Source of the DNA: Chitinophaga niabensis
Lineage (GTDB): Bacteria; Bacteroidota; Bacteroidia; Chitinophagales; Chitinophagaceae
Length of the DNA: 64,000 bases
Reading direction: 5' to 3'
Assembly (NCBI RefSeq): GCF_900129465.1
Contig: NZ_FSRA01000002.1
Coordinates: forward strand, 2,294,001-2,358,000
Shown here: positions 36,013 to 45,162 of the stretch, one piece after another
Layout: every line of letters begins with the position of its first letter
Numbering within the stretch: the first letter of the stretch is position 1
Notes under the pieces: generated by a model
Told to the model about the DNA's origin: nothing
The model's input: the letters and a program-made list of their open reading frames with translations, nothing else
Databases searched by the model: none
Made by a program: the position numbers and the translations under genes

Positions 36013-37407
36013 ATGAAAACTTTCTTATCGGAAGACTTTTTACTCAAAACAGAAACGGCCAAAAGGCTTTACCACGACTATGCGAAGGACATGCCGGTAA
36101 TTGATTACCACAATCACCTGCCTCCTGATCAAATAGCCGGCAACCATCAGTTTGCTACTATCACAGAAGCCTGGTTAAAAGGCGATCACTATAAATGGCG
36201 CGCCATGCGTGCAAACGGTGTGAATGAAGAACTTATCACCGGCGGAACAGATGATTGGACCAAGTTCAAAGTATGGGCAGAAACTGTTCCCTACACCATG
36301 CGTAATCCTTTGTATCACTGGACGCATATGGAACTGCTGAACCCCTTCGGTATAAAAGAAGTACTGAATGGCGATAACGCTAAAAGCATCTACGAAACCT
36401 GTAACGCACAGCTGCCAAAGTTCAGCACCAAGGCGCTGTTGCAGCATTACAAAGTAGATGCGCTCTGCACAACAGACGATCCCGCAGATCCGCTGACACA
36501 TCACGAAGCCATCAGCAAACAGGGATTTGCCACTAAAGTATTACCTACTTTCCGCCCGGATAAAGCCATGGCAGTGGAAGATCCTGCCAGCTTCAAAGCC
36601 TATCTGCAAAAGCTGGGTGCCGCCGCGGATATTGATATCAACAGCTACAGCGCATTGCTGGCCGCATTGAAGAAAAGGCACGACTACTTCCATGCAAATG
36701 GCGGAAGACTTTCTGACCACGGCCTTAACTTCTTCATATATGCTGATTTTACAGAAGCAGCATTAGAGCAGGCATTTAAAGATGTAATGGCCGGCAAACA
36801 ACTGGATGATGCTGCAACAGCCATGTTCAAATCCGCCACGCTTCATTTCATTTGCGTATGGAACCATGAAAAAGGCTGGGCGCAACAGTTTCACGCCGGT
36901 GCTATCCGCAATAATAATTCCCGTTTACTGAAACGTTTAGGCGCAGACGCGGGGGTGGATTCCATCGGAGACTGGCCTATGGCCGAAGCCATGAGCCGCT
37001 TCTTCGACAGGCTGGATAAAGAAGATAAACTGGCAAAGACCATCGTGTATAACCTGAATCCTTCTCATAACGAAGTATATGCTACCATGGTAGGTAATTT
37101 CCAGGATGGAACGGTTGCAGGCAAAATGCAGTTCGGTTCCGGCTGGTGGTTCCTTGACCAGAAAGATGGCATGGAAAAACAAATGAACGCCCTGAGCAAT
37201 ATGGGCCTTCTGAGCAGGTTTGTAGGTATGTTAACTGATTCCCGCAGTTTCCTGTCATATTCAAGACATGAGTATTTCAGAAGAATATTATGTAATTTGA
37301 TCGGCAATGATGTGGAGAATGGTGAACTGCCAGGAGATATTCCATGGTTAGGAAAGATGGTACAGGATATCAGTTACAATAACGCCAAAGCCTATTTTAA
37401 TTTCTAA
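36013..37407 (+). CDS. uxaC: Uronate isomerase (glucuronate isomerase)
   Basis: 464 residues of the amidohydrolase-like uronate isomerase family. The metal-binding motif DYHNHLPP is near the N-terminus. Also visible are LKGDHYKWRAMRANGV, YHWTHMELLNPFGI, the TTDDPADPLTHHE segment and the C-terminal SRHEYFRRILCNLIGNDVENGELP. It interconverts galacturonate/tagaturonate and glucuronate/fructuronate. It starts 8 bp after uxaB, and its stop codon overlaps the kdgK start by one base. Confidence 0.95.
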   Translation: MKTFLSEDFLLKTETAKRLYHDYAKDMPVIDYHNHLPPDQIAGNHQFATITEAWLKGDHYKWRAMRANGVNEELITGGTDDWTKFKVWAETVPYTMRNPLYHWTHMELLNPFGIKEVLNGDNAKSIYETCNAQLPKFSTKALLQHYKVDALCTTDDPADPLTHHEAISKQGFATKVLPTFRPDKAMAVEDPASFKAYLQKLGAAADIDINSYSALLAALKKRHDYFHANGGRLSDHGLNFFIYADFTEAALEQAFKDVMAGKQLDDAATAMFKSATLHFICVWNHEKGWAQQFHAGAIRNNNSRLLKRLGADAGVDSIGDWPMAEAMSRFFDRLDKEDKLAKTIVYNLNPSHNEVYATMVGNFQDGTVAGKMQFGSGWWFLDQKDGMEKQMNALSNMGLLSRFVGMLTDSRSFLSYSRHEYFRRILCNLIGNDVENGELPGDIPWLGKMVQDISYNNAKAYFNF

Positions 37408-38405
37408 TGCAGCCGGTATCAGTTATAACATTTGGAGAAATATTACTGCGCCTTTCCCCGGAATGGGCGCAGCAGCGTGCAGCCATCTTTGTAGGAGGTG
37501 CTGAAGCTAATGTGGCCGCAGCATTAGCTACCTGGGGAAATACCGTGGCATATATCAGTAAGGCGCCTGAGAATGGTTTATCACGCCAGGTACTGGAACA
37601 GTTACAAACCATCGGTATTCAAACGGACAGGATGTTGTGGGGCGGAGACCGCATTGGTGCTTATTACCTTGCGCAGGGATCTGATCTGAAACATGCAGAA
37701 GTAGTGTACGACCGTAAATATTCCAGCTTCAGCGAGATCAAACCCGGCACCGTGAACTGGGACGATCTGCTGGGCGATGCAAAATGGTTCCACTGGAGTG
37801 CTATTTCACCAGCACTCAACCCGGATGCCGTGATCATTTGTAAAGAGGTGCTGGAAGCAGCTACCCGCAAGGGAATGACCATTTCCACCGATCTGAACTA
37901 TCGCAGTAAGCTCTGGCAATATGGCCAGCAGCCCATCAACGTAATGCCCGGACTAACAAAATATTGCCATGTGATCATGGGTAATATATGGGCAGCTAAT
38001 ATGATGCTGGGCACACCGCTTAACCAGGAAGCTATTGCAGCAGATACAAAAGAACAATACCTGCAGGCCGCGAAAGATGCAGCTGCAGCTATTATAGCGC
38101 AATTCCCTGTTTGTAACAGGGTAGCATTCACCTTCCGTTTTTCCAGTGCACCCTCGCATAATTTATATTATGCCGTATATTGGAAAGACGGGGAATTATT
38201 TGTTTCCAGGCAATACGAAACAAATGAAGTGGTAGACAGGGTAGGAAGCGGAGACAGTTTTATGGCCGGCCTCATCCATGCCAACCTGAATGGGTACTCG
38301 AACCAGGAAACTATTTCCTACGCCGCCGCCGCAGCTTACACAAAGTTGTTCCGTACCGGCGATTTTAATTTGACAGCAAAGGAATCTATCACACAATTGA
38401 TGTAA
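37407..38405 (+). CDS. kdgK: 2-dehydro-3-deoxygluconate kinase (PfkB family)
   Basis: 332 residues. The sugar-binding start is VITFGEILLRLSPE, and the PfkB C-terminal signature with the catalytic Asp is DRVGSGDSFMAGL. It phosphorylates KDG, the common product of UxaA and KduD, to KDPG. The start ATG overlaps the uxaC stop (TAATG), implying translational coupling. The next gene is the matching aldolase. Confidence 0.93.
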   Translation: MQPVSVITFGEILLRLSPEWAQQRAAIFVGGAEANVAAALATWGNTVAYISKAPENGLSRQVLEQLQTIGIQTDRMLWGGDRIGAYYLAQGSDLKHAEVVYDRKYSSFSEIKPGTVNWDDLLGDAKWFHWSAISPALNPDAVIICKEVLEAATRKGMTISTDLNYRSKLWQYGQQPINVMPGLTKYCHVIMGNIWAANMMLGTPLNQEAIAADTKEQYLQAAKDAAAAIIAQFPVCNRVAFTFRFSSAPSHNLYYAVYWKDGELFVSRQYETNEVVDRVGSGDSFMAGLIHANLNGYSNQETISYAAAAAYTKLFRTGDFNLTAKESITQLM

Positions 38406-38411
38406 GAGAAA

Positions 38412-39074
38412 ATGACACCACAGCCAGATATTATTTTAAAAGCATTTGAATCCTCCAAAATAGTACCGGTATTCTATCATGATGATCCGGAAGTTTGTTG
38501 CGATGTAATGCGTGCCTGTTATGAAGGAGGGATCCGTGTATTTGAATTCACCAACCGCGGAGAAAATGCAAGGCAGAACTTTGCCCGCCTGCGCGATCTG
38601 AAAACTACCACCATGCCGGATCTGTATCTCGGTATCGGTACCATCAAAAGTGCAGCGGATGCAAAGACCTTTACGGAAATGGGAGCGGACTTTATTGTGA
38701 GTCCGATCGTGGATATTGAAACAGGAAGTTATTGCCAGTCACAGAACATTTTCTGGGTACCAGGCTGTATGACGCCGTCTGAAATAGCGGTGGCAGAAAA
38801 GAACGGTGCCACACTCGTTAAATTATTCCCCGGCAGCTCCTTGGGGCCGGGTTTTGTAAAAGCCATCAAACCCTTATTCCCCACTACCCGATTTATGCCA
38901 ACCGGGGGAGTGGAACCGGAACAAAGTAACCTGCAAACCTGGTTTGATGCAGGAGTAGTGTGTGTAGGCATGGGGTCTAATCTCCTGGCTAAATCCACTA
39001 TTGAAAACAAGGACTGGAAAGGATTGAGTGCAAAAGTGGCGCAAACGTTTGCATTTATCAGGGCGTTGCAGTAA
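38412..39074 (+). CDS. kdgA: KDPG / 4-hydroxy-2-oxoglutarate aldolase
   Basis: 220 residues, a typical class I TIM-barrel aldolase. The catalytic Schiff-base Lys is Lys137 in ATLVKLFPGS; GIGTIKSAADA, FWVPGCMTPSE and MPTGGVEPEQ are family motifs. It cleaves KDPG to pyruvate and glyceraldehyde-3-phosphate. The 3' end of the coding region contains a perfect LacI-type palindrome at 39041-39052, probably serving the next gene. Confidence 0.93.
   Translation: MTPQPDIILKAFESSKIVPVFYHDDPEVCCDVMRACYEGGIRVFEFTNRGENARQNFARLRDLKTTTMPDLYLGIGTIKSAADAKTFTEMGADFIVSPIVDIETGSYCQSQNIFWVPGCMTPSEIAVAEKNGATLVKLFPGSSLGPGFVKAIKPLFPTTRFMPTGGVEPEQSNLQTWFDAGVVCVGMGSNLLAKSTIENKDWKGLSAKVAQTFAFIRALQ
39041..39052. promoter_or_regulatory. 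LacI-type operator GCAAACGTTTGC inside the 3' end of kdgA
   Basis: A perfect 12-bp palindrome with central CG, 63 bp before the transporter ATG at 39115. Its right half supplies a TTTG (39048-39051) that is followed 20 bp later by TAATTTG (39072-39078), a near-consensus promoter, so bound repressor would cover the -33 region. The same core occurs at 42287-42298. Confidence 0.65.
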
Positions 39075-39114
39075 TTTGACCGAAGAAGTATTTATCCTAA
39101 ACAATCAATCTGAA

Positions 39115-40410
39115 ATGAATTCCACTGTAATCGGGCGGTATCGCTGGCGCATCTGTGCTTTATTGTTTTTTGCTACCACGATCAATTACATTGATCGTCA
39201 GGTAATTGGAATCCTGAAGCCTATTCTGGAGAAAGAATTTAACTGGACTGAAAGTGAATACGGACAGATCGTAATGGTCTTTTCAGGTTGCTATGCACTT
39301 GGATTGCTGCTGTTTGGTCGTTTTGTGGACAAAGTAGGTACAAAGGTGGGATATACAGTGTCTATTGTTGTATGGAGCATCGCTGCTATGGCGCATGCAT
39401 TGGCTAAATCCACCTTTGGGTTTGGTGCTGCCCGTGCATTGTTAGGTATTGGTGAAGCGGGTAACTTTCCCGTGGCCATCAAATCTACGGCAGAATGGTT
39501 CCCTAAAAAGGAAAGAGCTTTAGCTACGGGGATCTTTAACTCCGGTGCTAATATCGGCGCTGTGGCTGCTCCTGCTATTGTGCCCTGGCTTGCAGGAACA
39601 TATGGCTGGCAGGAAGCTTTTATCTGGACGGGTGTTATCGGTTTTGTGTGGCTGGCCTTCTGGTTGGTGATGTATGAAATTCCTTCCAGGCATAAGAAAT
39701 TATCTAAAGAAGAATATGCCTATATCCACAGCGATCAGGAAGATGAAACACAGACGGCTAAGCGTAAAGTGCCCTGGATGAAACTGTTTGCTATCCGTCA
39801 GACATGGGCGTTTGTATTCGGTAAGTTATTAACTGATCCCATCTGGTGGTTCTTCCTGTTCTGGCTGCCTTCTTATTTCTCTACTACTTTCAAACTGGAT
39901 ATGAAGAATCTTGGTTTGCCGCTGATCATTGTATATACAGCAACCACAGTAGGTAGTATTGGTGGAGGGTATCTTTCAGGATGGTTCATCAGTAAAGGCT
40001 GGCCGGTATTTAAAGCAAGAAAGGTAGCGATGCTGATCTTCGCGGTTTGTGTAGTGCCCATTGTTTTTGCGCGTTACACAACTAATATGTGGGCAGTGGT
40101 AGCATTGATCAGTCTGGCTGCCGCAGCGCACCAGGCCTGGTCTGCCAATATCTTCACCACCGCATCTGACATGTTCCCTAAGTTTGCACTGAGCTCTGTA
40201 GTAGGGATTGGTGGTATGGCCGGATCAATAGGCGGATTATTATTCCCGATAGTAGTAGGTGGTTTACTGGATCACTTCAAAGCATTGGGGAATATCGGCG
40301 CAGGTTATAACATCCTGTTCCTGATCTGTGGTGTGATGTATCTGCTGGCATGGGTAGCGATGCACTTGTTTGCTCCGCGTATGGAACAGGTGGTGATCAA
40401 AGAAGATTAA
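39115..40410 (+). CDS. MFS hexuronate transporter (ExuT-like)
   Basis: 431 residues from the ATG at 39115; the longer frame from 39028 overlaps kdgA and is rejected. About twelve transmembrane helices; the start RYRWRICALLFFATTINYIDRQVIGILKP and the GRFVDKVGTKVGY loop match the anion:cation symporter branch that includes ExuT and GudP. Its place after kdgA in a uronate cluster points to galacturonate/glucuronate or unsaturated-uronate uptake across the inner membrane. It has its own predicted promoter and operator inside kdgA. Confidence 0.88.
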   Translation: MNSTVIGRYRWRICALLFFATTINYIDRQVIGILKPILEKEFNWTESEYGQIVMVFSGCYALGLLLFGRFVDKVGTKVGYTVSIVVWSIAAMAHALAKSTFGFGAARALLGIGEAGNFPVAIKSTAEWFPKKERALATGIFNSGANIGAVAAPAIVPWLAGTYGWQEAFIWTGVIGFVWLAFWLVMYEIPSRHKKLSKEEYAYIHSDQEDETQTAKRKVPWMKLFAIRQTWAFVFGKLLTDPIWWFFLFWLPSYFSTTFKLDMKNLGLPLIIVYTATTVGSIGGGYLSGWFISKGWPVFKARKVAMLIFAVCVVPIVFARYTTNMWAVVALISLAAAAHQAWSANIFTTASDMFPKFALSSVVGIGGMAGSIGGLLFPIVVGGLLDHFKALGNIGAGYNILFLICGVMYLLAWVAMHLFAPRMEQVVIKED

Positions 40411-40423
40411 TTTTAAGTACGCA

Positions 40424-40471
40424 TAAAAAAAGAAAGGCCCGGAATATTACATTCCGGGCCTTTCTTTTTTT
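40424..40471. terminator. Bidirectional terminator between the transporter gene and uxaA
   Basis: A perfect stem GAAAGGCCCGGAAT with its complement around a 5-base ATTAC loop, flanked by an A-run on the left and a T-run on the right, so it serves both convergent genes. Confidence 0.95.
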
Positions 40472-40481
40472 ATCGTTGTGA

Positions 40482-42128
40482 TTATAAGCTCACGCCACGT
40501 TTCCATGGAATGAAATCATCCTGGTGTAAGATCTCTGCTTTTGTGAAAACTTCTCCGCTCGCTACTTTCACTACATATTCGAGAATGTCTTCTCCCATGG
40601 CTTCAATGCTTTTTGCACCGCTGATAATACTGCCGGTATCAATGTCTATGATGTCCGGCATACGTTTAGCGAGCCTGCTATTGGTAGCCAGTTTTACGAC
40701 AGGTGCAATCGGATTGCCGGTTGGTGTTCCCAGGCCGGTAGTGAATAATACTACGGAAGCGCCTGAACCAACTTCTGCTGAAGTAGACTCCACATCATTA
40801 CCGGGAGTGCAGAGCAGGTTTAGCCCTGGCCGCTTTACATATTCTGTATAATCCAGCACATCCGTTACAGGAGAGTTACCACCTTTCTTGGCTGCTCCGG
40901 CAGATTTGATAGCATCGGTAATAAGACCGTCCTTGATATTACCGGGTGAAGGGTTCATATCAAAACCGGAACCTACTGCTTCTGCTGAATTAGCGTAAGC
41001 GCGCATGATGGAGATAAACTTATCTGCTGTTTCTTCTTTCTCGCAACGGTTGATCAGTTCCTGTTCCACACCGCAAAGCTCAGGGAACTCGGAAAGGATA
41101 GAGGTGCCACCCAATGCGATCAGCATATCTGAAGTATGGCCGATGGCCGGGTTGGCAGAGATGCCGGAGAAACCGTCTGAACCACCACATTCCAAACCTA
41201 TCACTACTTTAGAAAGCGGAGCAGGTTTGCGTTCCACTTTGTTAGCCTCTACCAGGGCAAGGAAAGTATCCTTGATGGCATTGGATAACATCCTGAATTC
41301 AGAATCGCTGGTCTGCTGTTCATACACCAGCAAGGGTTTATCAAATTCAGGGTCCAGTTTTTTCAGTGCCGCCTGCAGGATGGAAACCTGCGCATGCTGG
41401 CAGCCAAGGCTCAATATCGTAGCCCCTGCTACATTCGGATGGTGGATGTATCCTGCCAGTAATGCACAGAGTGCATCGGAATCCTGGCGGGTGCCACCAC
41501 AGCCTCCTTCATGTATGAGGAATTTGATACCGTCGATATTCTGAAATACCGGGTTGCGGTTGGAAGAATGTGTGATCGTTTCCGGTTCGTAATTCTTAAT
41601 AGCGTCCAGGTTGCCGCTTTTATACAGGCGCACAAGGTCGTTCACCTGCTCATTGTAAACTTCTGTAGGAGCAAAACCAAGCCCCTTTTCAAATGCAGTT
41701 TTGATAACGCCAACATTCCTGTTCTCGCAGAATACCATGGGTATTACGAGCCAGTAATTCCTTGTACCCACCTGCCCGTCTTTCCGGTGAAAACCATTGA
41801 AGGTCCTGTTCTTCCAGTGACTAACATCAGGCTGATGCCATTGGTAATTGCCATCCTTTTCATGAAAGGCATTCGCATCATGATGAACATTGTTCACCGT
41901 AATGGGTTCACCTTCCTGTATAGGAGATACAGCTTTACCAACTAAAACACCGTACATTACCACGGAATCTCCGGGTTGCAGGTCTTTCAGAGGAAATTTA
42001 TGTTTGGCGGGAACGTTCTGCTTCAGTTGTACTGTTGAGCCGTTGAACTGTATTTGCTGCCCTGCCGGTAAGTCTTGTAATGCTACCAGCACATTGTCTT
42101 TCGGATGAATCTGAAGATACGTGTTCAT
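40482..42128 (-). CDS. uxaA: Altronate dehydratase (UxaA, fused SAF and catalytic parts)
   Basis: 548 residues. The N-terminal SAF domain (about 1-95, LVALQDLPAGQQIQFNG) precedes the large catalytic domain with RKDGQVGTRNYWLVIPMVFC, HEGGCGGTRQDSDAL, GLECGGSDGFSGISANPA and the C-terminal STSAEVGSGASVVLFTTG. It removes water from altronate to form KDG using a metal centre. It is transcribed toward the transporter and divergently from kduI; the shared upstream region carries the operator at 42286-42299. Confidence 0.95.
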   Translation of the reverse strand: MNTYLQIHPKDNVLVALQDLPAGQQIQFNGSTVQLKQNVPAKHKFPLKDLQPGDSVVMYGVLVGKAVSPIQEGEPITVNNVHHDANAFHEKDGNYQWHQPDVSHWKNRTFNGFHRKDGQVGTRNYWLVIPMVFCENRNVGVIKTAFEKGLGFAPTEVYNEQVNDLVRLYKSGNLDAIKNYEPETITHSSNRNPVFQNIDGIKFLIHEGGCGGTRQDSDALCALLAGYIHHPNVAGATILSLGCQHAQVSILQAALKKLDPEFDKPLLVYEQQTSDSEFRMLSNAIKDTFLALVEANKVERKPAPLSKVVIGLECGGSDGFSGISANPAIGHTSDMLIALGGTSILSEFPELCGVEQELINRCEKEETADKFISIMRAYANSAEAVGSGFDMNPSPGNIKDGLITDAIKSAGAAKKGGNSPVTDVLDYTEYVKRPGLNLLCTPGNDVESTSAEVGSGASVVLFTTGLGTPTGNPIAPVVKLATNSRLAKRMPDIIDIDTGSIISGAKSIEAMGEDILEYVVKVASGEVFTKAEILHQDDFIPWKRGVSL

Positions 42129-42205
42129 GATTTGCTAAAATAGCGCATTTGCAGACGCTGGTTTAATACTAAAATCTTGATTTTTGATTGGATATTAACC
42201 AACTG

Positions 42206-42213
42206 CAAAGTTA
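42206..42213 (-). promoter_or_regulatory. -7 promoter element of uxaA
   Basis: On the minus strand this reads TAACTTTG, a full match to TAnnTTTG, 77 bp before the uxaA start. Confidence 0.5.
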
Positions 42214-42285
42214 AATAAACACCAGCTCATAACCGGGGTTGGATTCCCTTTGCCACGTAGATTTGACCGTTTTATAGCAATATCA

Positions 42286-42299
42286 TGCAAACGTTTGCA
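42286..42299. promoter_or_regulatory. LacI-type operator TGCAAACGTTTGCA between uxaA and kduI
   Basis: A perfect 14-bp palindrome with central CG, identical in its 12-bp core to the site at 39041-39052. It lies between the two divergent genes, about 75 bp from the uxaA -7 box and 40 bp from the kduI -7 box, so one bound protein could control both. The likely binder is the LacI protein at 45163-46209. Confidence 0.75.
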
Positions 42300-42337
42300 A
42301 TATTCATGTTTTCATATTACCTTTCCAGTCGTTATTA

Positions 42338-42345
42338 TACTTTTG
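42338..42345 (+). promoter_or_regulatory. -7 promoter element of kduI
   Basis: TACTTTTG, a full match to TAnnTTTG, 43 bp before the kduI ATG. Confidence 0.5.
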
Positions 42346-42388
42346 TTTATATCTTTTTACTGAACAGGCATTTTATAAATCCACTTTA

Positions 42389-43231
42389 ATGAGCACGTCT
42401 ATTGAAACCAGATACGCCAGCAGCCCGCAGGAAGCTAAATCCTGGGATACTGCACAGGCAAGACAAGCTTTACTGATCACACCTTTATTTGAAGCGGATG
42501 CCGTCCGCCTGGTGTACAGTCATTATGACCGCTTTATTACCGGAGGCGTTATGCCGGTGAAAAAAGCCGTGAAACTGGAAACAGTAGATCCCCTGAAAGC
42601 CGGTTATTTCCTGGAACGCAGGGAACTGGGCATTATCAACACAGGTGGCGCAGGTACTGTAACAGTAGATGGGGAAGTATTCTCCATCAACTTCAAGGAA
42701 GCTTTATACATTGGAAAAGGTAAAAAGGAGGTGATCTTTGCCAGTAAGGATGCTGCAGCACCCGCCCTTTTTTACATCAATTCCACCCCTGCCCACATGA
42801 ACTATCCAACCCGCCACATCACCCGCAAAGAGGCAGATGTAGTGGTACTGGGGGCACAGGAAACTTCCAATCACCGTACCATCAACAAACTGCTGGTGAA
42901 CGCCGTATTACCTACCTGCCAGTTGCAGATGGGCATGACGGAACTGAAACCAGGCAATACCTGGAATACCATGCCGGCGCATACACACGACCGCCGCATG
43001 GAAGTATATTTCTATTTCGAAGTGCCGCAGGGGCAGTCCGTTTGCCACTTCTGGGGCCAGCCGCAGGAAACAAGGCACATCTGGATGCAGAATAACGAAG
43101 CCGTTATTTCTCCTCCATGGTCTATTCATTCCGGCGCGGGTACCAGCAATTACACCTTTATCTGGGGCATGGCAGGTGAGAACCTGGATTACGGGGATAT
43201 GGACCATTGCGCCATTCCTGACTTACGCTAA
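42389..43231 (+). CDS. kduI: 5-dehydro-4-deoxy-D-glucuronate isomerase
   Basis: 280 residues, standard length. Motifs are SHYDRFITGGVMPVKKAV and RELGIINTGGAGTVTVDGE. The zinc-binding cupin part NTMPAHTHDRRMEVYFYFEVP contains two His and a Glu, and there is a later His in SIHSGAGTSNY. It converts 4-deoxy-5-keto uronic acid, the product of lyases and GH88, into 2,5-diketo-3-deoxygluconate. It is first in kduI-DUF4861-kduD-LacI-GH88, divergent from uxaA. Confidence 0.95.
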   Translation: MSTSIETRYASSPQEAKSWDTAQARQALLITPLFEADAVRLVYSHYDRFITGGVMPVKKAVKLETVDPLKAGYFLERRELGIINTGGAGTVTVDGEVFSINFKEALYIGKGKKEVIFASKDAAAPALFYINSTPAHMNYPTRHITRKEADVVVLGAQETSNHRTINKLLVNAVLPTCQLQMGMTELKPGNTWNTMPAHTHDRRMEVYFYFEVPQGQSVCHFWGQPQETRHIWMQNNEAVISPPWSIHSGAGTSNYTFIWGMAGENLDYGDMDHCAIPDLR

Positions 43232-43261
43232 CGATCATACTTTCATCCTTCAAAACTATTC

Positions 43262-44365
43262 ATGAAGCAATTCATCTCTTTGTGTTTGTGGATGGGCGTG
43301 GCTTTTATCTGCCAGGCCCAGGAGCGTTCCGTTACCTTATCCAATCCTGCAGCTACCACCAGCGACCTGGTGGAACTGGATTATGCACAGGTGGCCGGCT
43401 CACTGAAGAAAGGGCCTTTTAAGATCATCCATGCAGCTACCCGTAAGGAGATAGCCTACCAGCTGATCTATGAAGGCGGAAAGGAGCCTGTGAAAATATT
43501 GCTGGGAACTCCCGTAGCAGCTAAAAGCAAGATCAGCATCACCTTCGTGGCAGGTACTCCGGCGCCCGTACAAAAGAAGACCTTTGGCAGATACGTACCG
43601 GAAAGGAAGGACGACTTTGCCTGGGAGAACGACCGTGTGGCTTTCCGTATGTATGGAAAGGCATTAGAGGCTACGCCAAAGGAAAACGCCTATGGTGTGG
43701 ATGTATGGAGTAAACGCACGGAAAACCTGGTGATCAACAACTGGTACAAAAGGAACAATTACCATAAAGATGAAGGAGAGGGACTGGATTATTATCATGT
43801 AGGTTATACACTGGGAGGCGGTGGCATTGCTCCTTACCTGAAGGACAGTATCTGGTTCCCTAAGAACTATACCTCCTGGCGCATCCTGGACAGCGGGCCT
43901 TTGCGTACCACTTTTGAACTCAGCTATGATGCATGGCAGGTAGATGGCGCTACGGTGAACGTAACCAAAACCATTTCCCTGGATGCCGGCGCACAGCTCA
44001 GCAAAATGCAGATCAGGTTCACAGACACACTGCCTGTGGCCATCGGCATCATCAAAAGGAATGAGCCGGGGAGCATGTGGCTGCAGGAAGCAGCAGGTGT
44101 GATGGGATATTGGGAACCCGTACATGGAAAGGATGGCACCACGGGAGTAGGCTGTGTGATCCTGAACCCGGTGAAAGAGATGGTAGTAGCTAAAGGCCAT
44201 CTGCTGGCTGTTTCAGCTACAGATAAGAACAAAACAGTAACTTACTATACCGGGGCTGCCTGGGATAAAGCAGGGCGCATCACTAGTGCCGCCCAATGGT
44301 TCCGCTACCTGCAGGATCAGGCTGACAGGTTGAAGGACCCGGTTAAAATATCATTTACCAGATAA
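43262..44365 (+). CDS. DUF4861 exported protein
   Basis: 367 residues with a signal peptide ending CQAQ. The segment FGRYVPERKDDFAWENDRVAFRMYGKAL and the later NNYHKDEGEGLDYYHVGYTLGGGG are typical of DUF4861 proteins. They resemble carbohydrate-active proteins and are repeatedly found beside kduI/kduD and GH88/GH105 genes. It is probably periplasmic and acts on uronic-acid oligosaccharides, but no activity can be stated from the sequence. It lies 30 bp after kduI and 14 bp before kduD. Confidence 0.8.
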   Translation: MKQFISLCLWMGVAFICQAQERSVTLSNPAATTSDLVELDYAQVAGSLKKGPFKIIHAATRKEIAYQLIYEGGKEPVKILLGTPVAAKSKISITFVAGTPAPVQKKTFGRYVPERKDDFAWENDRVAFRMYGKALEATPKENAYGVDVWSKRTENLVINNWYKRNNYHKDEGEGLDYYHVGYTLGGGGIAPYLKDSIWFPKNYTSWRILDSGPLRTTFELSYDAWQVDGATVNVTKTISLDAGAQLSKMQIRFTDTLPVAIGIIKRNEPGSMWLQEAAGVMGYWEPVHGKDGTTGVGCVILNPVKEMVVAKGHLLAVSATDKNKTVTYYTGAAWDKAGRITSAAQWFRYLQDQADRLKDPVKISFTR

Positions 44366-44379
44366 AATATTTTCGCACC

Positions 44380-45150
44380 ATGAGCGTATTGAATCTTTTT
44401 AGTTTACAAGGTAAGATTGCACTGGTCACCGGTTGTAAGAGAGGGATCGGAAAGGCCATGGCCGTGGCTTTGGCAGAGGCCGGGGCAGATATCATAGGTG
44501 TATCCGCCTCCCTGGAACTATCCGGCAGCGATGTGGAAAAAGAGGTGCTGGCCACGGGCAGAAAGTTTAAAGCCTACCAATGCGATTTTGGGAAGCGCGA
44601 AGCATTGCATACTTTTATTGCAACGGTTCAGAAAGACTTCCCGGTGATCGATATCCTGGTGAACAATGCAGGGACTATCATGCGCAAGCCGGCAGCAGAA
44701 CATCCTGATGAATATTGGGATGAAGTGATCGCCATCAACCAAACCGCGCAGTTCATCCTTACCCGTGAGATAGGGAAAGGAATGATCGCAAGAGGAAAGG
44801 GGAAAGTGATCTTCACTGCTTCATTGCTGACCTTCCAGGGTGGAATAAATGTACCGGGTTACGCAGCAAGCAAAGGCGCTGTAGGGCAACTCACCAAAGC
44901 ATTTGCCAATGAGTGGGCTTCCCGTGGCGTAAATGTAAATGCAATCGCCCCCGGTTATATTTCAACAGATAATACTGCCGCCCTGCGCGCAGACGAGAAA
45001 CGCAGCCAGAGCATCCTGGAGCGTATACCTGCTTCCCGCTGGGGAGAGCCGGAAGACTTTATGGGACCAGTTGTATTCCTTGCTTCTAACGCATCTGACT
45101 ATATGCACGGCACCGTTATGACGGTAGACGGCGGTTGGATGGGTAGGTAA
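44380..45150 (+). CDS. kduD: 2-dehydro-3-deoxy-D-gluconate 5-dehydrogenase (SDR family)
   Basis: 256 residues. The cofactor motif is TGCKRGIGKAM, then NNAG, and the catalytic Tyr and Lys are in YAASKGA. The C-terminal VVFLASNASDYMHGTVMTVDGGWMGR is typical of KduD. It reduces 2,5-diketo-3-deoxygluconate to KDG, feeding KdgK. It lies in the same operon as kduI and is followed after 12 bp by the LacI regulator. Confidence 0.92.
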   Translation: MSVLNLFSLQGKIALVTGCKRGIGKAMAVALAEAGADIIGVSASLELSGSDVEKEVLATGRKFKAYQCDFGKREALHTFIATVQKDFPVIDILVNNAGTIMRKPAAEHPDEYWDEVIAINQTAQFILTREIGKGMIARGKGKVIFTASLLTFQGGINVPGYAASKGAVGQLTKAFANEWASRGVNVNAIAPGYISTDNTAALRADEKRSQSILERIPASRWGEPEDFMGPVVFLASNASDYMHGTVMTVDGGWMGR

Positions 45151-45162
45151 AACTTATCAACT

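Noticed and set aside
39028..39114. Longer start for the hexuronate transporter
   Set aside because: The extra residues overlap the kdgA coding end and contain the operator. The transporter family starts at the ATG at 39115.
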